A stretch of 64,000 bases of DNA from the NCBI RefSeq assembly GCF_003385895.1, contig NZ_QRDQ01000009.1:558001-622000 (forward strand), in the 5' to 3' direction. Positions within the stretch are counted from its first letter, which is position 1. Each line of letters starts with the position of its first letter. Shown here piece by piece: positions 25,436-34,461 of the stretch. Below the pieces are notes generated by a model. The model did not search any database. It saw nothing but the letters and a program-made list of their open reading frames with translations, and had not been told where the DNA came from. This DNA comes from Flavobacterium cutihirudinis. GTDB taxonomy: Bacteria > Bacteroidota > Bacteroidia > Flavobacteriales > Flavobacteriaceae. Both the position numbers and the translations under genes were made by a program.

Positions 25436-26446
25436 TTAATTATTCTGCTCAGCTATAACAGATTTATTCAATTTTAAAACCCTGATTTTTTTATTTGCGT
25501 TATCCGATAAAAAAATACGATCACCCAATAACGCCGTGCTCACAATACTTCCGAAAGGATTTTGTCCCATAATATCCGAAACATTTACAAGTGGATTATA
25601 GTTTCTGCCATTAAATTCCTCTTTTGGGTAAATTCTCAAATACGAAACACTTCCCACATTTTCTGCAGTTACCGCCCAATCTTCGGTATACGTAACAGCA
25701 ATCGGTTTACGATCTGTAAACGGAGTTTTTTCAGGCTCAATTGGTGTCGTAAGCGAATTAGTCGCATTTGCCTTAATATTCGCAATATCATAATACAAAT
25801 AACTTTTCGCATCACGACCTGCAACTACCAGCTTTCCGGAAAAAACATCCATAGCATAAATTTCAGTGTAACCGTTTAATGTATTCAGTTGAGCAATTGG
25901 TTTTAAATTCCATTCACTTGTCTCCGTAATTTGAGAAGTTTCAAATACTTTTATGGTCGTATTTTTTTCCTTCACAAACACCAAACCTTCTCTAACGGTA
26001 ACACCAAAAACGTGAACAAAAGTTTGCCACCATTGTCCGTTACCTACCGTACTAATTCCTGCCAACGTTGCTTCATCCATTACAAAAAGTCGGGAATCTG
26101 TACTTCCTAGATAAATACGACCATTATCAATAGAAACAGAAGTCAAATTGGTTAGCGCAATTGTACTGTTTCCTTTAACATAATTTGAAACTGTTTTAAG
26201 ATGATTAAGCGTCAAAGCATCAAAAACCTCTAAAACATTTCCGTTGCAGACATATAATTTTTCTTTTGAAACCGCAATCGCTTTTGGATCAAAAACGCCA
26301 TTACTTCCGCTGATACTTTCAGCTGTAATCGACTTTTCATCCGTCGGATAATAATAATTGTAATTTGTAGGTTCAATGTCAAATGAATCTTTACTGCAAT
26401 TTGTAAAGAAACAAAGCATTAAAATTAGCATTAAATAATTCTTCAT
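25436..26446 (-). CDS. Beta-propeller-like lipoprotein
   Basis: Starting at ATG 26446 gives about 336 residues with a lipoprotein signal (MKNYLMLILMLCFFTNC, lipidated Cys about 17); the upstream ATG at 26470 would overlap the preceding gene. The rest has repeating short beta strands of the form KLYVCNGNVLEVFDALT, RIYLGSTDSRLFVMDEAT and RIFLSDNANKKIRVLKLN, suggesting a propeller of about six blades. It is probably surface-exposed or periplasmic and may bind a ligand or partner protein. It is 14 bp downstream of the metzincin-motif lipoprotein, so the pair is almost certainly one transcript. No named family is recognised. Confidence 0.75.
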   Translation of the reverse strand: MKNYLMLILMLCFFTNCSKDSFDIEPTNYNYYYPTDEKSITAESISGSNGVFDPKAIAVSKEKLYVCNGNVLEVFDALTLNHLKTVSNYVKGNSTIALTNLTSVSIDNGRIYLGSTDSRLFVMDEATLAGISTVGNGQWWQTFVHVFGVTVREGLVFVKEKNTTIKVFETSQITETSEWNLKPIAQLNTLNGYTEIYAMDVFSGKLVVAGRDAKSYLYYDIANIKANATNSLTTPIEPEKTPFTDRKPIAVTYTEDWAVTAENVGSVSYLRIYPKEEFNGRNYNPLVNVSDIMGQNPFGSIVSTALLGDRIFLSDNANKKIRVLKLNKSVIAEQNN

Positions 26447-26460
26447 GTTTATCTTATATT

Positions 26461-27687
26461 TTAGTTCCATTTTCCCTCTCCTTTGTATTTAAGCAAAAAT
26501 GTGTTTTTCGGACTGATTGTAAATACCGGTTTTTTGTATGTTCCGGTTAGGTAAGCCGTTTTTGTCCATCCTTTTAAAACCTCAGGATCTGTAAAAGGAA
26601 GATCATTCAGATAAATCAGATATTTATAAAATTGGGTAAGCATTTCCTGTTGGCCTCCGCCTTCACCACTATTGGCTAAATTACTGCTGTGGCTAAAACC
26701 AATATGATGTGAGTATTCATGCGACCAAACCGACATTTCGCCAAGCCAGTGCCCGGTAACGTAACTAGATTCCCATTGCGAAGCCAAAGGTCCTCCGCCC
26801 CATGCAGAATCTCCTCCAACCATAGCCATGTAGACAGTTCGGCTATCAAGATAATTCCAGTATATTTTTTCGATTTCGTCTTTAGTCAAATAATCATAAA
26901 CGCCATCTTTATCTTCGGCATTTCCGTGCCAATTAATGGCGCCGTTTATGGTCGTTGTTCCTGCTGTCGCTGCTTGTTCCTGTTTGTATTTGTCGAAATT
27001 AGTAAACGTACTGTAATACAAAGGATGGCTTAAAGCATACGAATAATTGATGATCATTGTGATCGCTTCTTTTGCCAATACGGGATTCATTGGAAGAAAT
27101 TTTCCTAATTCATTGGTATGATACGAATCGCTAAACTGAACTAAATGTGATGATTTAATTTTTTTGAATTTTTGGAATAATGGATCCTCCGATTCTACTG
27201 AAAACTCGATCGCGCCAGACGAGAATCCGTCAATTTTATCGATCGTAACGGTGTTTCCTGTTTCTAAAAGATAATCATTCTTACCAGCCGTAAGCGGAAT
27301 TTTATGGAATGAACGATGAAATGCCGGAATTTTTGTGAAACTGTAAAGCAAAAATCGCTTTTCGTAATTCGGTAGTTTGGCATAAATTTTCACATCTGTT
27401 AAGCCAACTGGAGAATAAAGAGATACTTGTACAGAATCTTTTCCTTTTTGAATAACCTGAAGCGGTTGATTTACGCGAAACCAACGATCGGTTTTGTCGT
27501 ACATTTTTGAAGGACTTTCGTCGTCTTCGAACATCGTCATCGGACGATTCTCTTTTGGCAGACTGGTCGCATCAATACTGGGCAGATAATTTGGCTTGTA
27601 AGCATCACCTTCGGTTTCGTGATCGCTGCAGCCAAAAATAATACTTGACATGAGTGCAAGTAAAAAATAGTGAGTGGTATTTCTCAT
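26461..27687 (-). CDS. Lipoprotein with metzincin-type zinc-peptidase motif
   Basis: The 408-residue protein begins with a lipoprotein signal (SSIIFGCSD, Cys about 20). Residues 323-333 read HEYSHHIGFSH, an exact HExxHxxGxxH zinc site with Glu324 as the catalytic base. A Met follows about 20 residues later (GGGQQEM) and could serve as the Met-turn. An N-terminal all-beta region (about 60-180) precedes the catalytic half. Metzincins are extracellular metalloproteases; a lipid anchor would hold this one at the cell surface or in the periplasm. Its partner is the propeller lipoprotein downstream. I do not recognise a specific peptidase family, so the motif is the main evidence. Confidence 0.75.
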   Translation of the reverse strand: MRNTTHYFLLALMSSIIFGCSDHETEGDAYKPNYLPSIDATSLPKENRPMTMFEDDESPSKMYDKTDRWFRVNQPLQVIQKGKDSVQVSLYSPVGLTDVKIYAKLPNYEKRFLLYSFTKIPAFHRSFHKIPLTAGKNDYLLETGNTVTIDKIDGFSSGAIEFSVESEDPLFQKFKKIKSSHLVQFSDSYHTNELGKFLPMNPVLAKEAITMIINYSYALSHPLYYSTFTNFDKYKQEQAATAGTTTINGAINWHGNAEDKDGVYDYLTKDEIEKIYWNYLDSRTVYMAMVGGDSAWGGGPLASQWESSYVTGHWLGEMSVWSHEYSHHIGFSHSSNLANSGEGGGQQEMLTQFYKYLIYLNDLPFTDPEVLKGWTKTAYLTGTYKKPVFTISPKNTFLLKYKGEGKWN

Positions 27688-27728
27688 AGGTTAAGATTAA
27701 GTAAGTAATATCTGGGGAATATTTAGTA

Positions 27729-27759
27729 CAAAACTATCAATTCGATAGTGAAAAACAAG
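27729..27759 (-). promoter_or_regulatory. Candidate promoter and operator of the lipoprotein pair
   Basis: On the minus strand CTTG (27756-27759) is followed after 19 nt by TAGTTTTG (27729-27736), an exact TAnnTTTG. An inverted repeat ACTATC-N5-GATAGT (27733-27749) overlaps the element and could be an operator. Transcription would begin about 35 bp before the ATG at 27687. Confidence 0.45.
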
Positions 27760-27808
27760 ACAATTGAAAGAAAAGTTATACTTTAATTTTTTAATAAAGT
27801 AAGTTTAT

Positions 27809-28723
27809 TTAGTTCTTTTTTTCCTTAGAAGCAAGGTTAGCATACAAACCAATTATTACAAGCAAAACTCCAAAAAGAGTATATAATGTAAGCGGTTCCT
27901 TTACCATAAAATGAGCAATCAAAAAGCCAAATATCGGACATAGAAAAAGCCAGTACGAAGCTTTAATCGGATTTAGTTTTACCAAATACAACCAAACCTG
28001 AATAGCGCCAACCGATACCGCAATAGCCAGCCAGGAAGTAGAAAACCAAAAACCAGAATCGAAAGTGTTTTTATTATCCTGATAAGTCATTAAAACCAAT
28101 GGCATCAAGAACAGTCCTCCCAGAATCGTTTGCCAGCCGTTGATGGTCAGAATATCCAATTTGTTCCATTCCTGCATCGAATAATAAATCGTTCCTAAGG
28201 AGTAAGCAATCATGCTTACTATTAAAATCAGTATACCGGAGGGAGTTGCAAAACTGCTTTGTAATAAAGGATAGGCAGCTAAAAAAACACCTGCAAAACA
28301 AAGCAACAGACTAATAATGTTCTTGAACCTGACTTTGTGCGATAACCAAATTGCTGAGATCAAAACAATAAAAACAGGATTAGTCGCAACTGCTAAACTC
28401 CCCAAACCGGCAGATACTTTTTGCATTGCAATGACGTATAAACCCAAATAAAAAGTAATATTCAGCAACCCGTAAATACTGATTTGAAACCACTCTTTTT
28501 TTTGTGGCAGCCGTTTTCTCATTATTACATGCGAAATAAAAAGCATAACACTTCCGGCAATGGCAAATCTAAAAATAGAAATTACGAAAGGTTGTGCAGA
28601 ATGCAGTCCAATTTTGGTTGCGGTCGAAGCCGAAGCCCACAGAAACGAAAAAACAATTCCTGCGAAAATAATTTTCCAGTCTTTGAATTTTATGGCAGTC
28701 TGGAAGATTTTATCTTTAATCAT
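27809..28723 (-). CDS. EamA/DMT-family transporter
   Basis: The 304-residue protein has ten predicted membrane helices arranged as two EamA repeats. Typical features are FSFLWASASTATKIGL in the first helix region and AVATNPVFIVLISAIWL in the first repeat, plus a second-repeat PIFGFLIAHFMVKEPLTLYTLFGVLLVIIGLYAN near the C-terminus. DMT proteins export or import small metabolites such as amino acids or sugars. It is the last gene of the sialic-acid operon, 17 bp after nagA, but no sialic-acid role is established for this family. It could export an amino sugar or be a passenger. Confidence 0.88.
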   Translation of the reverse strand: MIKDKIFQTAIKFKDWKIIFAGIVFSFLWASASTATKIGLHSAQPFVISIFRFAIAGSVMLFISHVIMRKRLPQKKEWFQISIYGLLNITFYLGLYVIAMQKVSAGLGSLAVATNPVFIVLISAIWLSHKVRFKNIISLLLCFAGVFLAAYPLLQSSFATPSGILILIVSMIAYSLGTIYYSMQEWNKLDILTINGWQTILGGLFLMPLVLMTYQDNKNTFDSGFWFSTSWLAIAVSVGAIQVWLYLVKLNPIKASYWLFLCPIFGFLIAHFMVKEPLTLYTLFGVLLVIIGLYANLASKEKKN

Positions 28724-28740
28724 TTAATGGTTTCTTTGGC

Positions 28741-29859
28741 TTACGAAAAATTTAAGGTTTCAATTGAAGATAAATCATCGTTGAATTTGACAAAAGTTGC
28801 TGGAAATCCAGGTTTTATTTTTCCGATTTTATCCTGCATTCCAATTGCAGCTGCCACTCTCGAAGTTGCCATTTTTATCGCTTCATCTGCTGAAACATTC
28901 ATATGATTGAAGGCATTTTGCACCGCTTCGAGCATTGATATTGTTGCGCCAGCCAAATTACCATCTTCATTTCTGTAAAAACCATTTTCCAGATGCGCAT
29001 CAAAATTGTCCCATTTAAAATAAGCCACTTTGCGTCCTAAAAAAGTAGCATCACTAATTAAAAAGAATTTATCCTGTTTTTGTTTGTAAGCAATTTTTGC
29101 CGCTGCATAATCGCAATGTGCACCATCTAAAATAAGAGGCGCATACACATTTTCATTTTCAAAAACAGCTCCAACCAAACCAGGCTCACGATGACCAAAT
29201 TGTGTCATGGCATTGAACAAATGCGTTACCAATTTTATTCCTTTAGAGAAATAAAACTGTGCTTCTTTATGCGTAACGGTCGAATGACCTATTGAAATCT
29301 CAAATCCGCTTTCGATCAGCATATTTAGTTGTTCTTCTGTAAAACATTCCGGTGCGATAGTAATCACTTTTATAACATCTTTTCCGAGTTTTATAATTTC
29401 TTCCAACTCTTGATTGGTTGGTTTTCTGACCTGATCAATACTGTGCGCGCCTCTTTTAAGTGGATTCAGAAATGGCCCTTCCAAATGCATTCCAATTACA
29501 CCATTATTGTGTTTTTTCATATAATCGCGAACGGCCTCGATCCCTTTTAAAATAGTTTCATTTGAAGATGAAATAAGACAAGGCAAAACGTGTGTGGTAC
29601 CATATTTTAAACTTGAATCATAAATATCCTGAATCGTTTCTTCGTTTGGTGTCTGGCTGAAATAATATTTCTCTCCTCCATTAATTTGAATATCTATGAA
29701 ACCCGCTGCAATGTGATTTCCCTGCAAATTGATGTGACTGCAATCATTTGGAATCTCTTTTTGGACTGAAATAATACGACCGTTTTCTATCACAATAACG
29801 CCGCTGTTTATGATTTCTTCTCCAGTATGCACAGTTGCATTGATAATCGCTTGTTTCAT
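28741..29859 (-). CDS. nagA: N-acetylglucosamine-6-phosphate deacetylase
   Basis: The 372-residue amidohydrolase removes the acetyl group from GlcNAc-6-phosphate, giving glucosamine-6-phosphate and acetate. Family landmarks in order are GFIDIQINGG (about 53-62), HLEGPFLNPLKRGAH (about 123-137, metal Glu and substrate His), GHSTVTHKEA, THLFNAM, DGAHCD and SDATFLGRK with the catalytic Asp. Length is normal. It sits between the GH33 sialidase (8 bp) and the EamA gene and handles the GlcNAc-6-P expected after epimerisation of ManNAc and phosphorylation. No NagB deaminase is in the window. Confidence 0.95.
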   Translation of the reverse strand: MKQAIINATVHTGEEIINSGVIVIENGRIISVQKEIPNDCSHINLQGNHIAAGFIDIQINGGEKYYFSQTPNEETIQDIYDSSLKYGTTHVLPCLISSSNETILKGIEAVRDYMKKHNNGVIGMHLEGPFLNPLKRGAHSIDQVRKPTNQELEEIIKLGKDVIKVITIAPECFTEEQLNMLIESGFEISIGHSTVTHKEAQFYFSKGIKLVTHLFNAMTQFGHREPGLVGAVFENENVYAPLILDGAHCDYAAAKIAYKQKQDKFFLISDATFLGRKVAYFKWDNFDAHLENGFYRNEDGNLAGATISMLEAVQNAFNHMNVSADEAIKMATSRVAAAIGMQDKIGKIKPGFPATFVKFNDDLSSIETLNFS

Positions 29860-29867
29860 TTTTTATT

Positions 29868-32800
29868 TTATTTCTTTACTATTTTACTGTTGATTACAGT
29901 TTCTGAATCACTTACTTTTAGAAAATAAACTCCGGTTTTTTGATCTCCCAAAGAAAAGAAGGTTTCTTTTTCATTTGATCTCAATACTTCTTCTCGGATC
30001 ATTTTCCCTGACACATCAAAAATTTTCAGATCTACTTTTCCTTTCGCATTATTAATTCTGACTCTAACCAAATCTTCGACCGGATTTGGGTTCAAATCAA
30101 TGCTGAAATTTTGTATTTCAGATGCTGTACTTCCTTTTGATTTTCTGCTCGTATTGCCAGTTTCCAAAGGTACAAATGTATCCGCACCATTGCTAAGCCA
30201 ATTTAAACTGAAACGAACAAAATACATTTGATACGTTGAATTTTCGCCATTTTCATAATAGATTCCGATCGTTCCATCAGACAACACGGTTAGACTTGAA
30301 TAAGCCGAAGCACCCGCAAATATTGTTTTTGGTGCTCCCCAACTTGTTCCTTCGTCGGTACTCATTTGTACGCTAACATTTTTGCGGCTTCCCGAAAACG
30401 GAATCGAATGCAACAAACGATTCTTATCATAACCGTCTAAAGTAGATGTATAGCGTATAAAATCTCCATCACAATTAGGATCCGTAATACTGGTTTGATT
30501 GTAAGCCGTTCCCCATGTTGCTCCTTTATCTGTGGAAACATTAAAACGACGTGTTCCCGAATTTCTTATGCTCATCATAATGTTTCCATTATTCAGTTCT
30601 ACTACTTTGGCTTCATCGCCATCTAATTCTGCTCTTCCGGTCGAAGCGGTCCAGGTTACACCATGATCTGAACTTGTAATCATATAATTATTGATATGTT
30701 CTGTTCCCGAAACGTTTTCTCTCACCGCAATTGCAGCTACAATTTTTCCGTCACGCAGTTGGTGCGCTCTTCCTGATGCAACAAACAAACCTTTCCAATT
30801 CGGATTTGGGCCATAAATTTGGCTCGTTACATCAACAGGAGTTCCCCATGTTACACCATTATCCGAACTTCGAATTACTAAAACCTTTGCCGGAGCAGCA
30901 TTTGTAGATGCAAAAAAACCTTTCTCTGCAGAAACCAAACATAATAAATCTCCATTGGTTTTATCCAAAACCAAAGCAGCATCGCCCGCGCCTGTAGCCG
31001 CTCCAAAATTTGCAATTGTTAATGGTGCCGACCATGTTTTTCCGTTATCTGTACTTCGACGTACGACCGGATCAATTTTTGCCGCTAAATCTCCCGCTCC
31101 ATTCCATCTTTTATCGGTTACCGTTACCAGCGAACCATCGGCAGCAGTGATGATTGCCGGAATACGGTAATTTGAAGAACCCGCATCGCCAGGCGTAAAT
31201 AAAAGCGTGTTCGCTAATAAAATCACACGATTTCCAGTTACCGAATTTGATGTTGTCGAATACGTTATTCCATTTGCAATAATCGATTCGCAAGTTGCAT
31301 CCAACAAATTTCCTTCGGTTGCAGAAGCTGAAACATCATAAGTTATCCAAAAATAATTGTCTCCGGAAATTAATGCTTTCGAGCCGTTTACAGTAAGATT
31401 TCCGCTTGACGGGACAACACTTCCAAACAATGTAGCTGTTGCTGAATTAAAAATGGCTGTATTTCCGCTTGAATAGATTTTGATATTTGTTACATCACTG
31501 ACATTTGAAGTTCCAGTCATCGTAAACTTTAATGCGCTTACCATTAAAGGATTGAGATTTCCGCTCACGGATGCTTTTACCGCAATAATTCGCTGATCGA
31601 TATCACCTAATCCTGTTGGTAATTCTGTTTGAACCAATGAAACCGAATTGATCTGCATTTCATTTGTCTGAGCAATTACTGAAGCTCCATTTACCAAAGT
31701 TCCCGGATGATTACGACCTGAAATATCAGGAACTGTTATACCACTTACATTTTCAAAATCCCAAGCTGCAAGTAAATTTGATTCAGAACCGGTAATAGAA
31801 GCTGTTTTATCAGTCAGTACTTCGGCTGCAGTCATGGCTTTGCTCCAAAAACGAATATCATCGATTTGTGCATTCATATAAGAAGAGAAATTACTCAATG
31901 TTCCAAATAAGAGATCACCAGTATTCGAAACTGTATTGCTTCCTCCAATATTTGTTGATGTTTTCGTTTGTTGTAAAACACCATCAACATAAATTTTGCA
32001 GCTTGTTGTCGCAACATCAACTACCATTGCCAAATGATGCCAAACAGCATTTGCAATAGAGGATGTGCCGTAAGGAGGCCCAGCCGCTCCTGCACTAGTT
32101 GTTAGGTTGACACCGAATTGCCCTCCGCCTGCTGAAGTATTATTTATAAATTCATATCCAATTCCGGAACCATTTGGACGTTTGCTTAGAATGCGTTTTC
32201 CAAAATCGGCCGTTTTGATTTTGCAGGTTACAGTCAGACTTTGGCCTGCAGCCAAATTAAAATCGCTGTGATTGGTAACTGTCATATAATCATTAGTTCC
32301 GTCCAAATTTAGAACCATCGGAAAAGCATTTGAAAAAGTAACCGATCCAGATAAAGTACCTGTATGATTATTTCCGGAAACATCCGGAACAGAAGCAGAA
32401 GTGATATTTTCAAAATTCCACGCAGCCAAAAGATCTGTGGTTGGTCCATTGACAATCGCTGTCATATCCACTTGCAATTCGGTCGCCGACATCACTTTAT
32501 TCCAAACACGGATATTATCAATTTGCCCTGCCCATTTATAACTATTTGCTGAATCTGAAGTAGCACCAACAACAAAATTTAAAGCATTGGAGAAATCAGA
32601 AGTTACTGAAGTAAACGTTTTTCCGGTATTAGCCAAAACGCCATCAATATAACCATACATTGTTCGATTGCTTGAGGCATCCATAACTAGTGCAATATGA
32701 TGCCAGTTTCCATCGGCAATAGAATTTGCAGAATAACCCGCAGTACTAATATTGTTGGGCGTTCCGGTGCCGCTCATATTCATTGCGAACTTTCCTGCAT

Positions 32801-33071
32801 TTGTGCCATTTCCGGTCCAAAATTCATAACCGTTTCCGGATGCGCCATTTCTTTTTGCAAAAATTCTTGGTGTTCCGGTATTTGTTGTGGTTTTAATCCA
32901 ACAGGTTATTGTTTTATTTTGACCCGATCCAAAATCAAGATCGGAATGATCAGCCACAGTCATAAAAGTTGAAGTTCCGTCAAGGTTTAAAACTTTACCA
33001 CTTTGTGCTTTTGTACTTAAACTGAATAAACACATAAAACACGAACACAAAAAGAGTACTACATTCTTCAT
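29868..33071 (-). CDS. nanH: GH33 exo-alpha-sialidase with two LamG-like domains and T9SS sorting domain
   Basis: The 1067-residue protein has a signal peptide (to about 22) and two concanavalin A/LamG-like domains (about 25-250 and 252-470). A beta-sandwich spacer (about 475-620) follows, then the six-bladed sialidase propeller (about 625-985). The propeller shows YRIP with Arg636 of the arginine triad, a DKRW segment with the likely acid/base Asp, and several Asp-boxes (STDNGKTW, SSDNGVTW, SSDHGVTW, STDKGATW, STDEGTSW). The last 75 residues form a T9SS type A sorting domain (LNPNPVEDLVRVRI). The enzyme would release terminal sialic acid from host or dietary glycans at the cell surface. It is embedded in the nan operon. 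Confidence 0.94.
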   Translation of the reverse strand: MKNVVLFLCSCFMCLFSLSTKAQSGKVLNLDGTSTFMTVADHSDLDFGSGQNKTITCWIKTTTNTGTPRIFAKRNGASGNGYEFWTGNGTNAGKFAMNMSGTGTPNNISTAGYSANSIADGNWHHIALVMDASSNRTMYGYIDGVLANTGKTFTSVTSDFSNALNFVVGATSDSANSYKWAGQIDNIRVWNKVMSATELQVDMTAIVNGPTTDLLAAWNFENITSASVPDVSGNNHTGTLSGSVTFSNAFPMVLNLDGTNDYMTVTNHSDFNLAAGQSLTVTCKIKTADFGKRILSKRPNGSGIGYEFINNTSAGGGQFGVNLTTSAGAAGPPYGTSSIANAVWHHLAMVVDVATTSCKIYVDGVLQQTKTSTNIGGSNTVSNTGDLLFGTLSNFSSYMNAQIDDIRFWSKAMTAAEVLTDKTASITGSESNLLAAWDFENVSGITVPDISGRNHPGTLVNGASVIAQTNEMQINSVSLVQTELPTGLGDIDQRIIAVKASVSGNLNPLMVSALKFTMTGTSNVSDVTNIKIYSSGNTAIFNSATATLFGSVVPSSGNLTVNGSKALISGDNYFWITYDVSASATEGNLLDATCESIIANGITYSTTSNSVTGNRVILLANTLLFTPGDAGSSNYRIPAIITAADGSLVTVTDKRWNGAGDLAAKIDPVVRRSTDNGKTWSAPLTIANFGAATGAGDAALVLDKTNGDLLCLVSAEKGFFASTNAAPAKVLVIRSSDNGVTWGTPVDVTSQIYGPNPNWKGLFVASGRAHQLRDGKIVAAIAVRENVSGTEHINNYMITSSDHGVTWTASTGRAELDGDEAKVVELNNGNIMMSIRNSGTRRFNVSTDKGATWGTAYNQTSITDPNCDGDFIRYTSTLDGYDKNRLLHSIPFSGSRKNVSVQMSTDEGTSWGAPKTIFAGASAYSSLTVLSDGTIGIYYENGENSTYQMYFVRFSLNWLSNGADTFVPLETGNTSRKSKGSTASEIQNFSIDLNPNPVEDLVRVRINNAKGKVDLKIFDVSGKMIREEVLRSNEKETFFSLGDQKTGVYFLKVSDSETVINSKIVKK

Positions 33072-33162
33072 AGTTTTTGATATTTGGTTATAATTTGGTT
33101 AGTAAGCATAAAATTTAATACAAAAACACAACAGTTTGACTGGCGATCAGCAAGCCACAAAA

Positions 33163-34350
33163 CTATTGCTTTTCCAGATATTCGTTTAATATTTGCGTGC
33201 AATACCATTCCTGACGAGGCAAGTGAAATGGTCCTTTATAGAGATTGCCTTTAGCTGTTTGTGCTACACTTCCGTCTCTGTGCAAATAACCAAACCATTC
33301 TCCGTTTTCTTTATCATGAAATTTATCATACGAATAATCGTGAATCATTTTGTGCCATTTCGCATATTTTTCATTTCCAGTCATGGTGTAGGCCAACAAT
33401 GTTGCAATAATAACTTCATTATGCGGCCACCAGAATTTCATATCCTGCCAATATTCCTGAACCGGCTGATCGTAAACATCTTTAAAATACATTATTCCGC
33501 CGTATTCTTTATCCCAACCGCGTTCCCACATATAATCCAGCATTTTACAACCCAATTCAATAAAATGCTGATCGTTATTTCTGTACTTTGCTTCATGCAA
33601 AATAAACCAGGCTCCTTCAATAGCATGTCCTGGATTTAAGGTGCGTCCGTCAATATGATCGATAATCGAACCGTCTGGAGCAACTTGTTCCATGACACAT
33701 TTTATATCATCTTTCACAAAATCTCTTTCAATTTCAGCAATCCATTTTGTGATCCATTCATCGCAGCGCGGATCTCCAATATTTTCTCTTAATTGCTGTG
33801 CCGTATTAATCATAATCATTGGAGAACCAATTCCTTTTGAAGGTCGGACAGCTGTATATTTTGGTTCCAACAAACCTGGTGTCGTAGTATATTTGATACA
33901 TTCTCCAAACAAATAACGCGCTTGCTCAGCGATTACCTCGTCTCCGCTTGCTTTTGCATAAGCACTCATTGCGATTACAGCAAAAGTTTCTGAAAAATAA
34001 TAACGGCGTTTGCGAATAGGACTGCCATCCTGCGTTAAATGAAAAAACATTCTTCCATCTGAATCAAAACAGTGTTTATTTATAAAATCAATTCCGGATT
34101 TTGCTCCTTCAAGCCATTCCATTTTCGGCTCGACCGTATTATAAAGCGTTGCCAAAAGCCAGGCCGTACGCCCTTGAAACCAGACTGATTTGTCTGTATC
34201 AATTAAATCTCCGGTTTTGTCGCGCATTAGTAAGTAACCGCCGTGAAGTTCATCAATCGAACGCGGAAACCAAAATGGTACGGTATTATTAAGTAATTGA
34301 TTCTGATAAAAATCTTTTAAATCTATTAAATCAGTTTTCGAATAGCTCAT
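33163..34350 (-). CDS. N-acylglucosamine 2-epimerase (AGE/RnBP family)
   Basis: The 395-residue (alpha/alpha)6-barrel protein matches the N-acylglucosamine 2-epimerase family. Landmarks are SVWFQGRTAWLLATLYN near 54-70, RRYYFSETFAVIAMSAYA near 115-132, LNPGHAIEGAWFILHEA with a catalytic His, and KFWWPHNEVIIATLLAY with a second His. In the Bacteroidetes nan pathway this enzyme converts ManNAc, made by the lyase, to GlcNAc without prior phosphorylation. The gene lies between sialate esterase and sialidase on the same strand. Family members also include mannose and cellobiose epimerases, so substrate assignment leans on the operon. Confidence 0.9.
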   Translation of the reverse strand: MSYSKTDLIDLKDFYQNQLLNNTVPFWFPRSIDELHGGYLLMRDKTGDLIDTDKSVWFQGRTAWLLATLYNTVEPKMEWLEGAKSGIDFINKHCFDSDGRMFFHLTQDGSPIRKRRYYFSETFAVIAMSAYAKASGDEVIAEQARYLFGECIKYTTTPGLLEPKYTAVRPSKGIGSPMIMINTAQQLRENIGDPRCDEWITKWIAEIERDFVKDDIKCVMEQVAPDGSIIDHIDGRTLNPGHAIEGAWFILHEAKYRNNDQHFIELGCKMLDYMWERGWDKEYGGIMYFKDVYDQPVQEYWQDMKFWWPHNEVIIATLLAYTMTGNEKYAKWHKMIHDYSYDKFHDKENGEWFGYLHRDGSVAQTAKGNLYKGPFHLPRQEWYCTQILNEYLEKQ

Positions 34351-34461
34351 TTTATATGTTTTTATACCTGAAATGCAGGTTGAATTTATATTGAATAGGT
34401 GAACTTGCTTTAGAAAGAAAACAGTTCTTTTAAAGCGTAAAAAAAAATATGGAGATGCTCT

